From an uncultured bacterium (lineage in GTDB: Bacteria; Actinomycetota; Coriobacteriia; Coriobacteriales; Coriobacteriaceae), in contig CAJMKK010000007.1 of the NCBI GenBank assembly GCA_905214105.1, positions 1 through 64,000 on the forward strand: a stretch of DNA of 64,000 nt, written 5' to 3'. Shown piece after piece: positions 16,808 through 26,600 of this stretch. The position numbers were made by a program, and so were the translations under genes. Within the stretch, counting starts at the first letter, position 1. Each line of letters starts with the position of its first letter. The notes beneath the pieces are model-generated. The model worked only from the letters and a program-made list of their open reading frames with translations, was not told where the DNA came from and made no database searches.

Positions 16808-17689
16808 CTACACCTTCTCGGGGACGTACTTGCCCAAGAGGCCGGCAGGCTTGACGAGCAGGACGATGATCAGAACGCCAAAGACGATGGAGTTGGCAAG
16901 GCTCGTGGAAATGTAGGCCTGCGCCATCGCTTCGATGATGCCGATGAGAATGCCACCGACAAAGGCGCCGGGGATGGAGCCGATACCGCCGAAGACGGCG
17001 GCGTCGAAGGCCTTGATGCCAGGCATGGCACCCGTGGTGGGCTGCAGGACCGGCGAGTAGGAGCACAGGAGCACGCCGGCGATGGCAGCGAGGGCGGAGC
17101 CGATAGCGAACGTCATCGAGATGGTGCGGTTGACGTTGATGCCCATGAGCTGAGCGGCAGCCTTGTCCTCGGACACGGCGCGCATGGCCTTGCCCATCTT
17201 GGTCTTACCTGTAAAGAACATCAGACCGGCCATGATAACCAGGCAGGCGACGATGGTCACGAGCGAAACGGCGCTTACATTGAACTTGGCCAAGAACTCC
17301 GGCACCTGGAAGGTGACGAGCGAAGTGAAGTTCTTGGGCGTGGCGCCCCACAGAAGCTGCGCGGCGTTCTGCAGGAAGTAAGACACGCCGATGGCCGTGA
17401 TCAGAACGGCCAGCGGTCCTGCTTGGCGCAGCGGCTTATAGGCCAGACCCTCAATGAGAACACCGAGAACCGTGCAGACCACACAAGAGAGAACTACAGA
17501 TGCCCAGCCCGGGAGGCCGAGATACGACGTGGCGCAGAACGAGACATAGGCACCGACCATGATGACATCGCCGTGAGCGAAGTTGAGCATCTTGGCGATA
17601 CCGTAGACCATGGTGTAGCCCAACGCGATGATGGCGTAGACGCTGCCCATGGACAGGCCGTTGACCAGGTATTGGATAAAGACCGTCAT
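16808..17689 (-). CDS. livH: Branched-chain amino acid ABC transporter permease LivH
   Basis: Second membrane permease of the Liv importer, 293 residues starting MTVFIQYLVNGLSMGSVYAIIALGYTMVYGIAKMLNFAHGD..., the standard LivH opening. The start at 17689 has GGGGGA upstream. The longer frame to 17782 would include the livK-livH hairpin and is rejected. Other family motifs are GLAYKPLRQAGPLAVLITAIGVSYFLQN and AFDAAVFGGIGSIPGAFVGG. Confidence 0.95.
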   Translation of the reverse strand: MTVFIQYLVNGLSMGSVYAIIALGYTMVYGIAKMLNFAHGDVIMVGAYVSFCATSYLGLPGWASVVLSCVVCTVLGVLIEGLAYKPLRQAGPLAVLITAIGVSYFLQNAAQLLWGATPKNFTSLVTFQVPEFLAKFNVSAVSLVTIVACLVIMAGLMFFTGKTKMGKAMRAVSEDKAAAQLMGINVNRTISMTFAIGSALAAIAGVLLCSYSPVLQPTTGAMPGIKAFDAAVFGGIGSIPGAFVGGILIGIIEAMAQAYISTSLANSIVFGVLIIVLLVKPAGLLGKYVPEKV

Positions 17690-17766
17690 GTTCCACATCC
17701 CCCTTTCGAATAGGTTTCCAGTTAATGTATGAAACAGGGACGTTACACTGTCCCTAGATACCAAGC

Positions 17767-17796
17767 AAGCAGGGAAGGCCAAAACCTCCCCTGCTT
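17767..17796 (-). terminator. Hairpin between livK and livH (possible partial terminator)
   Basis: AAGCAGGGAAGG (17767-17778) pairs with CCTCCCCTGCTT (17785-17796) with one mismatch. On the minus strand it lies about 30 bp past livK. A hairpin here often makes the binding-protein mRNA more abundant than the permease mRNA, which is the inference. A smaller GGGAC/GTCCC stem follows near 17740. Confidence 0.55.
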
Positions 17797-17828
17797 GGGA
17801 TCAAAACCGCTCTATGTAAGGCGGCCAA

Positions 17829-19016
17829 TTAGGCCTGTACGTACTTGCCGTCGGTGATGACGTACGCCGTGGGCTCCTTCTGGACCTGGCCCTTATCGTT
17901 CCAGGTGAGCTTGCCGGTCAGACCGTCAACGGTAATCTTGAGCATAGCCTTGGACAGCTTCTCGGCGACCTCGGTCGGATCGGCATCGACACCAAGACCG
18001 GCCTCCTTGACGGCCTCAGCCACCGCGTGCACGCCGTCGTAGGCGTCGGCGGCAAACTGGTCGGGAGTATCGCCGTACTTATCCTTGTAAGCGTTAACGA
18101 AGTCGGCGTTCTTCTCGTCGTCGGCGGAGAACGGGGTCATGAGCAGCAGACCCTCAGCAAGAGAGGTATCGAAGCCCTCAACGCCCAGGATGCCGTCCAT
18201 ACCGTCGCAGCCCATCATCTTGACGTCGTAGCCCATGTCCTTGGCGTTCTTGAGCAGGACGGACGCCGGCGTGTAGTAGATCGGCGCAAAGATCATGGTG
18301 GCGCCGGCCTGCTTGGCCTTGGTCAGCTGGTTGGTAAAGCTCGTGGCGGAGTCGTCCTTAAAGGTCTCCTCGTCAACAATCTCGAGCTTGGACTCAGCGG
18401 CTTGGGCCTTAAAGGAATCTGCGATGCCCGAAGAATAGGCGTCGCCGGAGTTATAGAACAGCACGAACTTCTCGTCCGCATACTTCTGCGCCAGGAACTT
18501 GGCAGCGTTGACACCCTGGTTGGGGTCGGTGAAGCAAACCTGGAAGACGCAATCCTTGCCGTCGGTGACGTCCTCGGAGGACGCGGACGGGGTGATCATG
18601 AACGTCTTGGGGTCGTTACCGCACTCGGCGGCAACGGCAACCGACGCACCCGTGGTGGTCGGGCCGACGAGGGCCTGCATGCCCCAGTCGAGCAGGGTGT
18701 TGAAGGCGTTGACGGCCTTCTCGCCGTCGGCCTGGTCATCCTCGGCCTTGCTGGCAAGCGGCAGCTCCTTGGTCGAGAAATCCTTGCAGCCAAGCTCGAC
18801 ACCCTGGGTAACGGACTTGCCGTAGGACGCGTTGGCGCCGGTCAGCGGGCCGATGGTACCGATCTTAAACGAAGCGTCGCTCGAAGCGGAACCGCTGTCG
18901 CCGCCGTTGGAGGAGCAGCCAGCTAGAATGGACATCGCCCCCAGACCTGCTGCGCTCGCGATAACGCTCCTGCGATTCATAACAGGGTTCAATGACTTAC
19001 CGGTGAGGCTCGACAT
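17829..19016 (-). CDS. livK: Branched-chain amino acid ABC transporter substrate-binding lipoprotein
   Basis: Extracytoplasmic binding protein of the Liv importer, 395 residues. The signal peptide has a twin-arginine-like NRRSVIASAAGLGAMS and ends in lipobox LAGC, so it is a membrane-anchored lipoprotein. The mature part is a type I periplasmic-binding fold (FKIGTIGPLTGANASYGKSV..., then FAADAYDGVHAVAEA). The ATG at 19016 follows GAGAGGAGAG. First gene of the liv operon; a 7-bp hairpin (19038-19058) lies in its leader. Confidence 0.95.
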   Translation of the reverse strand: MSSLTGKSLNPVMNRRSVIASAAGLGAMSILAGCSSNGGDSGSASSDASFKIGTIGPLTGANASYGKSVTQGVELGCKDFSTKELPLASKAEDDQADGEKAVNAFNTLLDWGMQALVGPTTTGASVAVAAECGNDPKTFMITPSASSEDVTDGKDCVFQVCFTDPNQGVNAAKFLAQKYADEKFVLFYNSGDAYSSGIADSFKAQAAESKLEIVDEETFKDDSATSFTNQLTKAKQAGATMIFAPIYYTPASVLLKNAKDMGYDVKMMGCDGMDGILGVEGFDTSLAEGLLLMTPFSADDEKNADFVNAYKDKYGDTPDQFAADAYDGVHAVAEAVKEAGLGVDADPTEVAEKLSKAMLKITVDGLTGKLTWNDKGQVQKEPTAYVITDGKYVQA

Positions 19017-19287
19017 GCGGCTCTCCTCTCAAATCTCGTCGGGTTTCGGTTACCCGACAGGCCATCCTTCGCCGTGTTCGGCGTTCGCAAAATAGTAGAC
19101 GCTTTAGTTAGGAAAAGTGGCGGTTATTTCAACTTTTCTTTGGATTTGTTCATTTATCCATTTTTCTGCGTATTTCCTTTACTTTATGCAGTAACGCCAC
19201 TTTATTATGTGAAAGTAATGTTTCCGTTCTGTTACAGGCGTCCCCGCCCTGAATAAAACGGCCTCACCGGTCGCGCTTTATGCGCAC

Positions 19288-19332
19288 TTAGGCGGCGATG
19301 TACTTGCCGTCCTGGATCACATAGGCCGTAGG
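19288..19332 (-). pseudogene. Fossil 3' end of a second livK
   Basis: On the minus strand these bases read PTAYVIQDGKYIAA followed by TAA, against PTAYVITDGKYVQA at the end of livK. Homology stops abruptly before the proline. It is the tail of a former tandem livK copy lying 5' of the present one. The rest of the 476-bp space 19017-19492 holds the livK leader, an AT-rich stretch (19090-19230) and the hom promoter region, but no gene. Confidence 0.75.
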
Positions 19333-19492
19333 TCGTATGTAGCGAGCATGTTTCCAATGTTTCCGCAGCGTTTCGGGGGTGCCGTTTTGTGCGACTCCTG
19401 TTAACTGGCGAGCACGCGCCCTCGGTTCACGCTAGAATGCACTCAACCTTTAAGCGGTTAATCCATCCATAAGATGCACGAAGGAGCTATCT

Positions 19493-20836
19493 ATGAGCGA
19501 ACCCCTGCGCACCGTGAACGTCGGCCTCATCGGTCTGGGAACCGTCGGCGGCGGCGTGGCCCGTCTGATCAAGAGCCACCACGATGAGTACCTGGCAGCC
19601 TACGGCATCGACCTTAAGCTGACCCGCGCCTGCGCGCTTGCTTGGGAGCAGGCCGAGTCGGCAGGCATTGAGCGCGAGGCCTTTACGAGTGACTGGCACG
19701 ACGTCGTCACCGACCCCGCCGTCGACATCGTCGTCGAGCTGATCGGCGGCGAGCATCCCGCAACCGAGATCTTTACCACTGCCTTTGAGCACGGCAAGCA
19801 CGTCGTCTCTGCCAACAAGGCCCTGCTGGGCCGTCACGTCGAGACGCTTGCCGAGAAGGCGCGTGCGTGCGGCGTGCAGATTAAGTGCGAGGCCAGTTGC
19901 GGCGGCGGCATCCCCATCGTGAGCACGCTTGAGCACGACCTGGTGGGCAACAAGATCCTGACCATCGCCGGCATCCTCAACGGCACCACCAACTATATCC
20001 TGTCGCGCATGGACGCCGAGGGCGCCGATTACGCCGACGTGCTCGCCGACGCGCAGGCCAAGGGCTATGCCGAGGCCGACCCGTCCGCCGACGTCGACGG
20101 CTTCGACGCCGCCAGCAAGACGGCCATCCTCGCCTCCATCGGCTTTGGCACCCGCGTTACCACCGATGATGTGTACCAGCAGGGTATCCGCACCATCGGC
20201 GCCGAGGACATCGCCCAGGCCCGCGAGCTCGGCTACACCATTAAGCTGCTCGGCATCGCCCGCAACACCGACGCCGGCGTCGACGTCCGCGTGCATCCCA
20301 CGCTGATCCCCGCCGACCACATGCTTGCCAAGGTCAACGGCGCCATGAACGCTGTTTACGTAGTGGGCGACGCCGTGGGCGAGACCATGTTCTACGGTGC
20401 CGGCGCAGGCTCCTTCCCCACCGCGAGCGCCGTCGTGGGCGATATCCTGTCGCTCTCCGAGCAGATCAGCCGGGGCGTGGCTCCGCTGCCCGAGATTGAG
20501 CCCTATGGTCACAACCTCGCCTTTAAGCCCATGGACGAGCTCCAGACCAAGTACTATGTGCGCCTGAAGGTCGCCGACCGCGTGGGCGCCCTGTCCGAGA
20601 CGGTCGACATCTTTGCCAAGCACAACATTTCGATCTCGCTCATCAACCAAGTCGAGGACGGCAAGTCGGGTGTCAGCGATGCCTGCTCGGTCATCTTCCT
20701 GACGCACCGCGCACTCGAGAAGGACGTCCAGGCTGCCGCCGCCGAGCTTGCCAGCGTCGACTGCGTGGCCGAGGTCGCCAACGTCCTGCGTATCGAGGAC
20801 GTCGAGGCCTGGACCGAAGGCGTCATGGCCAACTAG
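19493..20836 (+). CDS. hom: Homoserine dehydrogenase
   Basis: Reduces aspartate semialdehyde to homoserine, the branch toward threonine and methionine. The 447 residues contain the NAD(P) loop GLIGLGTVGGGVA near residue 11, the catalytic-core segments SANKALLG and NGTTNYIL, ADPSADVDGFDAASK, and a C-terminal ACT domain (KVADRVGALSETVDIFAKHNISI), the usual site of threonine feedback control. AAGGAG precedes the ATG. A strong terminator follows, so it is monocistronic. Confidence 0.97.
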   Translation: MSEPLRTVNVGLIGLGTVGGGVARLIKSHHDEYLAAYGIDLKLTRACALAWEQAESAGIEREAFTSDWHDVVTDPAVDIVVELIGGEHPATEIFTTAFEHGKHVVSANKALLGRHVETLAEKARACGVQIKCEASCGGGIPIVSTLEHDLVGNKILTIAGILNGTTNYILSRMDAEGADYADVLADAQAKGYAEADPSADVDGFDAASKTAILASIGFGTRVTTDDVYQQGIRTIGAEDIAQARELGYTIKLLGIARNTDAGVDVRVHPTLIPADHMLAKVNGAMNAVYVVGDAVGETMFYGAGAGSFPTASAVVGDILSLSEQISRGVAPLPEIEPYGHNLAFKPMDELQTKYYVRLKVADRVGALSETVDIFAKHNISISLINQVEDGKSGVSDACSVIFLTHRALEKDVQAAAAELASVDCVAEVANVLRIEDVEAWTEGVMAN

Positions 20837-20867
20837 CCCAGCGCTCGCCAAGCAATACGTGCTTTGA

Positions 20868-20901
20868 GGGCTCCCGTCCGATATGGGACGGGAGCCCTTT
20901 T
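20868..20901 (+). terminator. Terminator of hom
   Basis: Perfect 12-bp stem (GGGCTCCCGTCC at 20868-20879 with 20886-20897) followed by TTTTGT. Confidence 0.93.
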
Positions 20902-21050
20902 GTCTCCTGCCCTAAGCACAACGGCAGGGCACATTTGCGCGAGCCGCTCATCGGTAACGCGGGTTACCGTTCACCGATATGCAAACGCGGCCGATTCCGG
21001 CTACCGCTACGCTGTGCTGCGTACGTCCACCCCCGAAGAATGGAGGCACC

Positions 21051-21800
21051 ATGTTGCTCGAGGGCAAGAAAGCAATCGTCACCGGAGGCACGCGCGGTAT
21101 CGGCTATGCCATCGCCTGCCGTTTTATCGAGGAGGGTGCCACCGTCACCGTCTTTGGCTCGCGCCAGGAGACTGCCGATGCGGCCGTTGAGAAGCTGGCA
21201 GCCGTCTATCCCGACGCCAAGGTCTGGGGTCGTTCCTGCGATCTCACCTCGCTCGAGGCCGTGACTGAGGCCTTTACGCAGGCTGCAGCCGACATGGGCG
21301 GTCTCGATACGGTCGTCAACAACGCCGGAATCTCCCAGCGCTCGCCCCTTTTGGACTATACAGCCGAGGAGTTCGCCAAAGTTATGGACCTCAACGTCGT
21401 CGCCGTCTTTAACGGCCACCAGGCTGCCGCCAAGATCATGACCGAGGCCGGCCACGGCGGCACCATCACTACCACAAGCTCGATGGTCGCCAAGTACGGC
21501 CAGCCCTCCGGCGTCGGTTACCCCACGTCCAAGTTTGCCGTCAACGGCATGGTCCAGTCGCTCTCGCGCGAGCTCGCCCCCATGGGCATCCGCGTCAACG
21601 CCGTTGCCCCTGGCGTGACTAAGACCGACATGGTCGCTAACCTGCCCGAAGAGGTCATCAAGCCCATCATCGCCACTATTCCGCTCGGCCGCATGGGCGA
21701 ACCCGAGGACGTCGCCAACGCCTTCGTTTTCCTAGCGAGCGACATGTCATCCTATGTCACGGGCGCCGTGCTCCCCGTCGACGGAGCCGCCCGTTCCTAA
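21051..21800 (+). CDS. SDR-family NAD(P)-dependent oxidoreductase (FabG-like)
   Basis: A 249-residue classical short-chain dehydrogenase/reductase. It has the cofactor motif TGGTRGIG (11-18), NNAG (90-93), catalytic Ser at TTTSSM (about 143), Tyr157 and Lys161 (YPTSK), and a C-terminal SDMSSYVTGAVLPVDGA. The last matches FabG-type 3-oxoacyl-ACP reductases, but gut Coriobacteriia also use this family as hydroxysteroid dehydrogenases, and sequence alone does not settle the substrate. The start at 21051 has TGGAGG upstream. No fatty-acid genes lie nearby. Confidence 0.88.
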   Translation: MLLEGKKAIVTGGTRGIGYAIACRFIEEGATVTVFGSRQETADAAVEKLAAVYPDAKVWGRSCDLTSLEAVTEAFTQAAADMGGLDTVVNNAGISQRSPLLDYTAEEFAKVMDLNVVAVFNGHQAAAKIMTEAGHGGTITTTSSMVAKYGQPSGVGYPTSKFAVNGMVQSLSRELAPMGIRVNAVAPGVTKTDMVANLPEEVIKPIIATIPLGRMGEPEDVANAFVFLASDMSSYVTGAVLPVDGAARS

Positions 21801-21844
21801 AGGTCGAAAGTTTCGGCTTCGAACCTCAACAGAGCTCAACGCAA

Positions 21845-21883
21845 AAGGCGCGCTGTCTGCATCAACCGCAGGCAGCGCGCCTT
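21845..21883. terminator. Bidirectional terminator
   Basis: AAGGCGCGCTG(T)CTGC at 21845-21860 pairs with 21868-21883 around a 7-base loop, between the converging SDR and antiporter genes. T-rich sequence follows on the plus side and TTTTGC on the minus side. Confidence 0.85.
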
Positions 21884-21921
21884 CTATTATTTGGACGGAA
21901 CCCGTATCCCGACATTCCTTG

Positions 21922-23484
21922 CTACTTGCCGTCGTCGTCCTGGGCTTCATCGCGCGCATAGAGCTCTAGCATGCGGCGGCGGTATTCGTGTACGGCAAGC
22001 TTGGCGCGCTCCAGGCGGCGGCGCTCACGCGGAGTCAGCTTGGACGGGTCAATCTCGTCGCCATAGGTCTTCTCAGCCAGCAAATGAGCGGCATCCACGA
22101 TGCGGGCATCGATGTGGCCGCTCGCTGCCTCGGCGGAAAGACGCTCGGCAATCGTATCGAGCGTAGGCAGGCCCTCAAATACGCGACCGTGGCCATGCGA
22201 GGTCAGCAGCTCGTGCTCCCGTGCGAGCAGGCTCGCCAAATCGTGATGGGCGCGCAGGATGTCGAGCGCATCGGATGGATGCTCGGCAACTTCTGCTACA
22301 GCGGCGACCGGTGCGGCGTCGACCACGCGGTAGAAGAGCTGCGCGAGCAGCGGCATCAAGAACACCGTGATGGCACCGGCGGCAACCATGACCGACGCAA
22401 TATCTTGCGACAGCGCGCCCGCGTTGACGGCCACGCTCGTTACGGCAACGATGATCGGCAGCGCCGTGGTGCAGTAGAGCGCCACGGTAATGCGGCCATA
22501 CGCCGACACATCGCGCGTCACGGGACAAATGCTCATAGAGATGAGAATGGGCACGGCACGAATGATCAGCAGCGCCAAGATAAAGCCCACGAGTAGCCCG
22601 GGGCGCGACACCACGGCCGTCAGGTCGATCTTAGCGCCCGACACGGTAAAGAACACCGGGATCAAAAAGCCGTAGGCCAGGCCGTCGAGCTTGGTCTCAA
22701 GCGTATGGTTGCCCTCGGGGATGATATAGCGCAGGACAAAGCCGGCGGCAAAAGCGCCCAATACGATATCGAGGCTAAAGATGGCCGAGAACGCCACGAG
22801 CGTGACCAAAATAAGCACCGTCAGGCGTACGAACGTCTGCGACGTGGTATCGGCGCGCTCCTCGACAAACGCAAAGAAGCGGCTGCCGACGCGTTTGGAG
22901 CGGCTGGGGACCACGGCAAGCAGCACGCACACGGCGGCAAATAAGCCCAAGATCAGCAGCGTCTCGATGCCCGTACGGGCAGACAGCAGTACCGACATGG
23001 CGAGCACGGGGCCGAGCTCGCCCCACGTACCATAGGCAAGAATCGAATCACCGACGCGCGTTCCGGCAAGCAACCGCTCGCGCAAGATGGGCATGAGCGC
23101 CCCAAGCGCCGTCGAGGTCAAGGCGAGCGTCACGGCGATACCGTCGAAATGGCTGACCGAGAACCACGGGGTAAAGCGCACGGCAAGCCAGGCGATACAA
23201 AATGTGACAGCCCACGTGGCCATACCGTAGCGACCCTCGACGCCCGTGATGTTCTTGGGATCGATCTCAAAGCCGGCAAGCAGGAACAAAAATGCCAGAC
23301 CGAGCTCTGACACGAGCGAGACCTCGGCATCTACATGGATGACGCCGAGCATATGGGGTCCCAGCACCGCGCCGAACACGAGCAAAAAGACCGTTTCGGG
23401 AACGGGCTTTCCGGGAATCGCCGAGGCGATGAAGGGGCTTGCAAAGGCCACGAGCGCGATGATGGCGAGTGAAACGAATGCCAT
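21922..23484 (-). CDS. CPA2-family cation:proton antiporter
   Basis: A 520-residue membrane protein with about twelve hydrophobic segments up to residue ~390, then a charged cytoplasmic tail of ~125 residues. The core matches monovalent cation:proton antiporter-2 (KefB/NapA-like) proteins: ELGLAFLFLLAGFEIDPK (helix carrying the ion-site acidic residue), LTSTALGALMPILRE and LDIVLGAFAAGFVLR. There is no RCK/TrkA-N nucleotide-binding domain; the tail is not recognised. It likely exchanges Na+ or K+ for H+. Monocistronic and convergent with the SDR gene. Confidence 0.85.
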   Translation of the reverse strand: MAFVSLAIIALVAFASPFIASAIPGKPVPETVFLLVFGAVLGPHMLGVIHVDAEVSLVSELGLAFLFLLAGFEIDPKNITGVEGRYGMATWAVTFCIAWLAVRFTPWFSVSHFDGIAVTLALTSTALGALMPILRERLLAGTRVGDSILAYGTWGELGPVLAMSVLLSARTGIETLLILGLFAAVCVLLAVVPSRSKRVGSRFFAFVEERADTTSQTFVRLTVLILVTLVAFSAIFSLDIVLGAFAAGFVLRYIIPEGNHTLETKLDGLAYGFLIPVFFTVSGAKIDLTAVVSRPGLLVGFILALLIIRAVPILISMSICPVTRDVSAYGRITVALYCTTALPIIVAVTSVAVNAGALSQDIASVMVAAGAITVFLMPLLAQLFYRVVDAAPVAAVAEVAEHPSDALDILRAHHDLASLLAREHELLTSHGHGRVFEGLPTLDTIAERLSAEAASGHIDARIVDAAHLLAEKTYGDEIDPSKLTPRERRRLERAKLAVHEYRRRMLELYARDEAQDDDGK

Positions 23485-23668
23485 GTGATGCCTTTCTCTT
23501 GTTTGCGCATCACTGTAGCACCCTCGCCGTCCTCAACGCGCCGCGAGCTGTCGTATCATAGTGAGGTTTACAAACATGTGGCTCAAGGCGACCGCAGGGC
23601 AGACCCCGCAAACCGACCGCTGCCGCATACCGTACCGTACGCCCAACCGATCAGGAAGGCAGAAACCA

Positions 23669-26600
23669 ATGGTCTCTCGTATCTACGTGGAGAAGAAACC
23701 CGGGTTCGACGTCGAGGCTCAGCAGCTCAAGGGCGAGCTGACCGAGATTCTCGGCATCAAGGGCATCGAGGCCCTGAGGATCATCAACCGCTACGACGTC
23801 GAGGGCATCGACGAGGAGCTTTTCCGCTCCTGCGTGCCGACCGTCTTTAGCGAGCCCCAGGTCGATGTGACCTACGACGAGCTCCCCGCAAGCGATGGCG
23901 CCGTCTTTGCCGTCGAATTCCTGCCTGGCCAGTTTGACCAGCGCGCCGACTCCGCCAGCGAGTGCGTGCAGCTCATCAGCCAGGGCGAACGCCCCGCCGT
24001 GCGTTCTGCCAAGGTCTATATGATCTCGGGCGCCCTGGACGAGGCCGCCATCGAGGCCATCAAGCACTACGTGGTGAACCCCGTCGAGGCGCGCATCGCC
24101 TCGCTCGACCTGCCCGAGACGCTGTACATGGAGACACCCGAGCCCCAACCCGTCGAGGTGCTCGACGGCTTCCGCGAGCTCGACGAGGCCGGCCTTGCCG
24201 CCTTTATTTCCGATCGCGGCCTTGCCATGGACGAGGCGGACATCGCCTTCTGCCAGCAGTACTTCCGCGATGAGGACCGCGACCCCACCATCACCGAGAT
24301 CCGCGTGATCGACACCTATTGGTCCGACCACTGCCGCCACACCACCTTCGGCACCGTCCTGGATGACGTGACGATCGACGACGCCGTGGTGCAGCAGGCC
24401 TTCGACCGCTACATGGAGATGCGCCACGAACTCGGCCGCGACGCCAAGCCCGTCTGCCTCATGGACATGGGCACCATCGGCGCCAAGTATCTTAAGAAGA
24501 CCGGCGTCATGACCGATGTCGATGAGTCCGAGGAGATCAACGCCTGCACCGTCAAGGTGAAGGTCGATGTCGATGGCGAGGACCAGGACTGGCTGTTCCT
24601 CTTTAAGAACGAGACCCACAACCACCCGACTGAAATCGAGCCCTTCGGCGGTGCCGCCACCTGCGTGGGCGGCGCTATCCGCGACCCGCTCTCGGGCCGC
24701 AGCTATGTGTATCAGGCCATGCGCGTCACCGGCGCCGGCGACCCCACCGTCCCGGTTTCCGAGACGCTCGAGGGCAAGCTGCCGCAGCGCAAGCTCGTGA
24801 CCACTGCCGCCGCCGGCTACTCCAGCTACGGCAATCAGATCGGCCTTGCCACCGGCCAGGTCAACGAGCTCTATCACCCCGGCTACGTGGCCAAGCGCAT
24901 GGAGGTCGGCGCCGTCGTGGGCGCTACCCCGGCAAACCACGTGCGCCGCGAGTGCCCCGCCCCCACCGACAAGATCATCCTGCTGGGCGGCCGCACCGGC
25001 CGTGACGGCATCGGCGGTGCCACCGGCTCCTCCAAGACCCAGAACACCGAGTCCATCGAGACCTCGGGCGCCGAGGTCCAGAAGGGTAACGCCCCGGTCG
25101 AGCGCAAGCTGCAGCGCCTGTTCCGCCGCGGCGATGCCTGCCGTCTGATCAAGCGCTGCAACGACTTTGGCGCCGGCGGTGTCTCGGTCGCCGTGGGCGA
25201 GCTTGCCGACGGCCTGTATGTCGACCTTGATACCGTGACCAAGAAGTACGACGGCCTGGACGGCACCGAGCTCGCTATCTCCGAGTCCCAGGAGCGCATG
25301 GCCTGCGCCGTCGCCGACGGTGACGTCGAGGAGTTCATGGGCTACGCCGCCGAGGAGAACCTGGAGGCTACCGTTATCGCCGAGGTTACCGCCGAGCCGC
25401 GCATGCGCATGGCATGGAACGGCGTCGCCATCGTCGATCTGTCCCGCGAGTTCCTCAACTCCAACGGTGCGCCCAAGCACCAGGTCGCCCACGTCTGTGC
25501 CCGCAGCGTGTGGCAGCCCAGCTGGGCCGGCACCACGCTTGCCGAGCGTATGACCTCGCTCGTCACCGACCTCAACGTCGCTTCCAACAAGGGCCTTTCC
25601 GAGCGCTTCGACTCCACCATCGGTGCCGCGACCGTGCTCATGCCCTTTGGCGGCAAGACGCAGCTCACCCCCAGCTCGGCCATGGTCGCCAAGTTCCCCG
25701 TGGACGGCGAGACCACCACGGCGAGTGCTATGGCATGGGGCTTCAACCCCTACCTGATGGAAGCCGACCAGTTTGCGGGCGCCTACCTGTCCGTGGTCGA
25801 GTCCATCGCCAAGCTCGTTGCCGCCGGCTTTGAGCACAAGCGCGCCTATCTCTCCTTCCAGGAGTACTTCGAGCGTCTGCGCACCGAGGCCGAGCGCTGG
25901 GGCAAGCCCACGGCAGCCGTCCTGGGTGCCCTCATGGCCCAGGTCGACCTGGGTGCCGGCGCCATCGGCGGCAAGGACTCCATGAGCGGTTCGTTTGAGG
26001 ACGAGGCCGGCGAGCTCAACGTTCCGCCGACCCTGATCAGCTTCGCCGTCGCCGTGGGCAAGGCCGCCCGCGCCGTCTCGCCCGAGTTCAAGGGCCTCAC
26101 GCACCGCGTCGTCCGCATCGCTCCCGCCACCTACGGCGAGGACTACCGCCCCGACGCCCAGCAGCTGCTCGCCGCGTTTGACGCCGTCGAGGCGCTCACT
26201 GCCACCGGCGACGCCCTGGCCGTCTCCACGCCCGGCTACGGCTGCGGCGCCGAGAGCCTCTTTAAGATGTGCGTCGGTAACCAGATCGGTATCGAGCTTG
26301 CCGAGGATGTAGACGTGGAGAGCCTCTTCACCCCGCTCTACGGCAGCTTTATCGTCGAGCTCGCCGAGGACGCCGAGCTGCCCGAGGTCGCCGACGGCGT
26401 TGTCGTCGAGCCCCTGGGTACCACCGTCGAGGGCTATGTCATCGACACCGGCTCCGAGGTCATCGAGCTCGCCGAGCTCCAGGAGGCCTGGGAGAGCGGT
26501 ATCGAGGGCGTCTTTGCCTATCGCAGCGCCGGCGAGACCGCCGAGGTTGAGACCATCGACTTCCGCGCCAAGGACATCCACGTGTACGGCGGCGCCAAGA

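Noticed and set aside
15437..17713. 758-residue open frame antisense to livG, livM and livH
   Set aside because: Covers real liv genes; the Asp/His/Gly-rich composition is a reading artefact.
23485..23668. Purine riboswitch ahead of purL
   Set aside because: The leader lacks the conserved loop-loop pattern of the purine riboswitch; nothing convincing was found.
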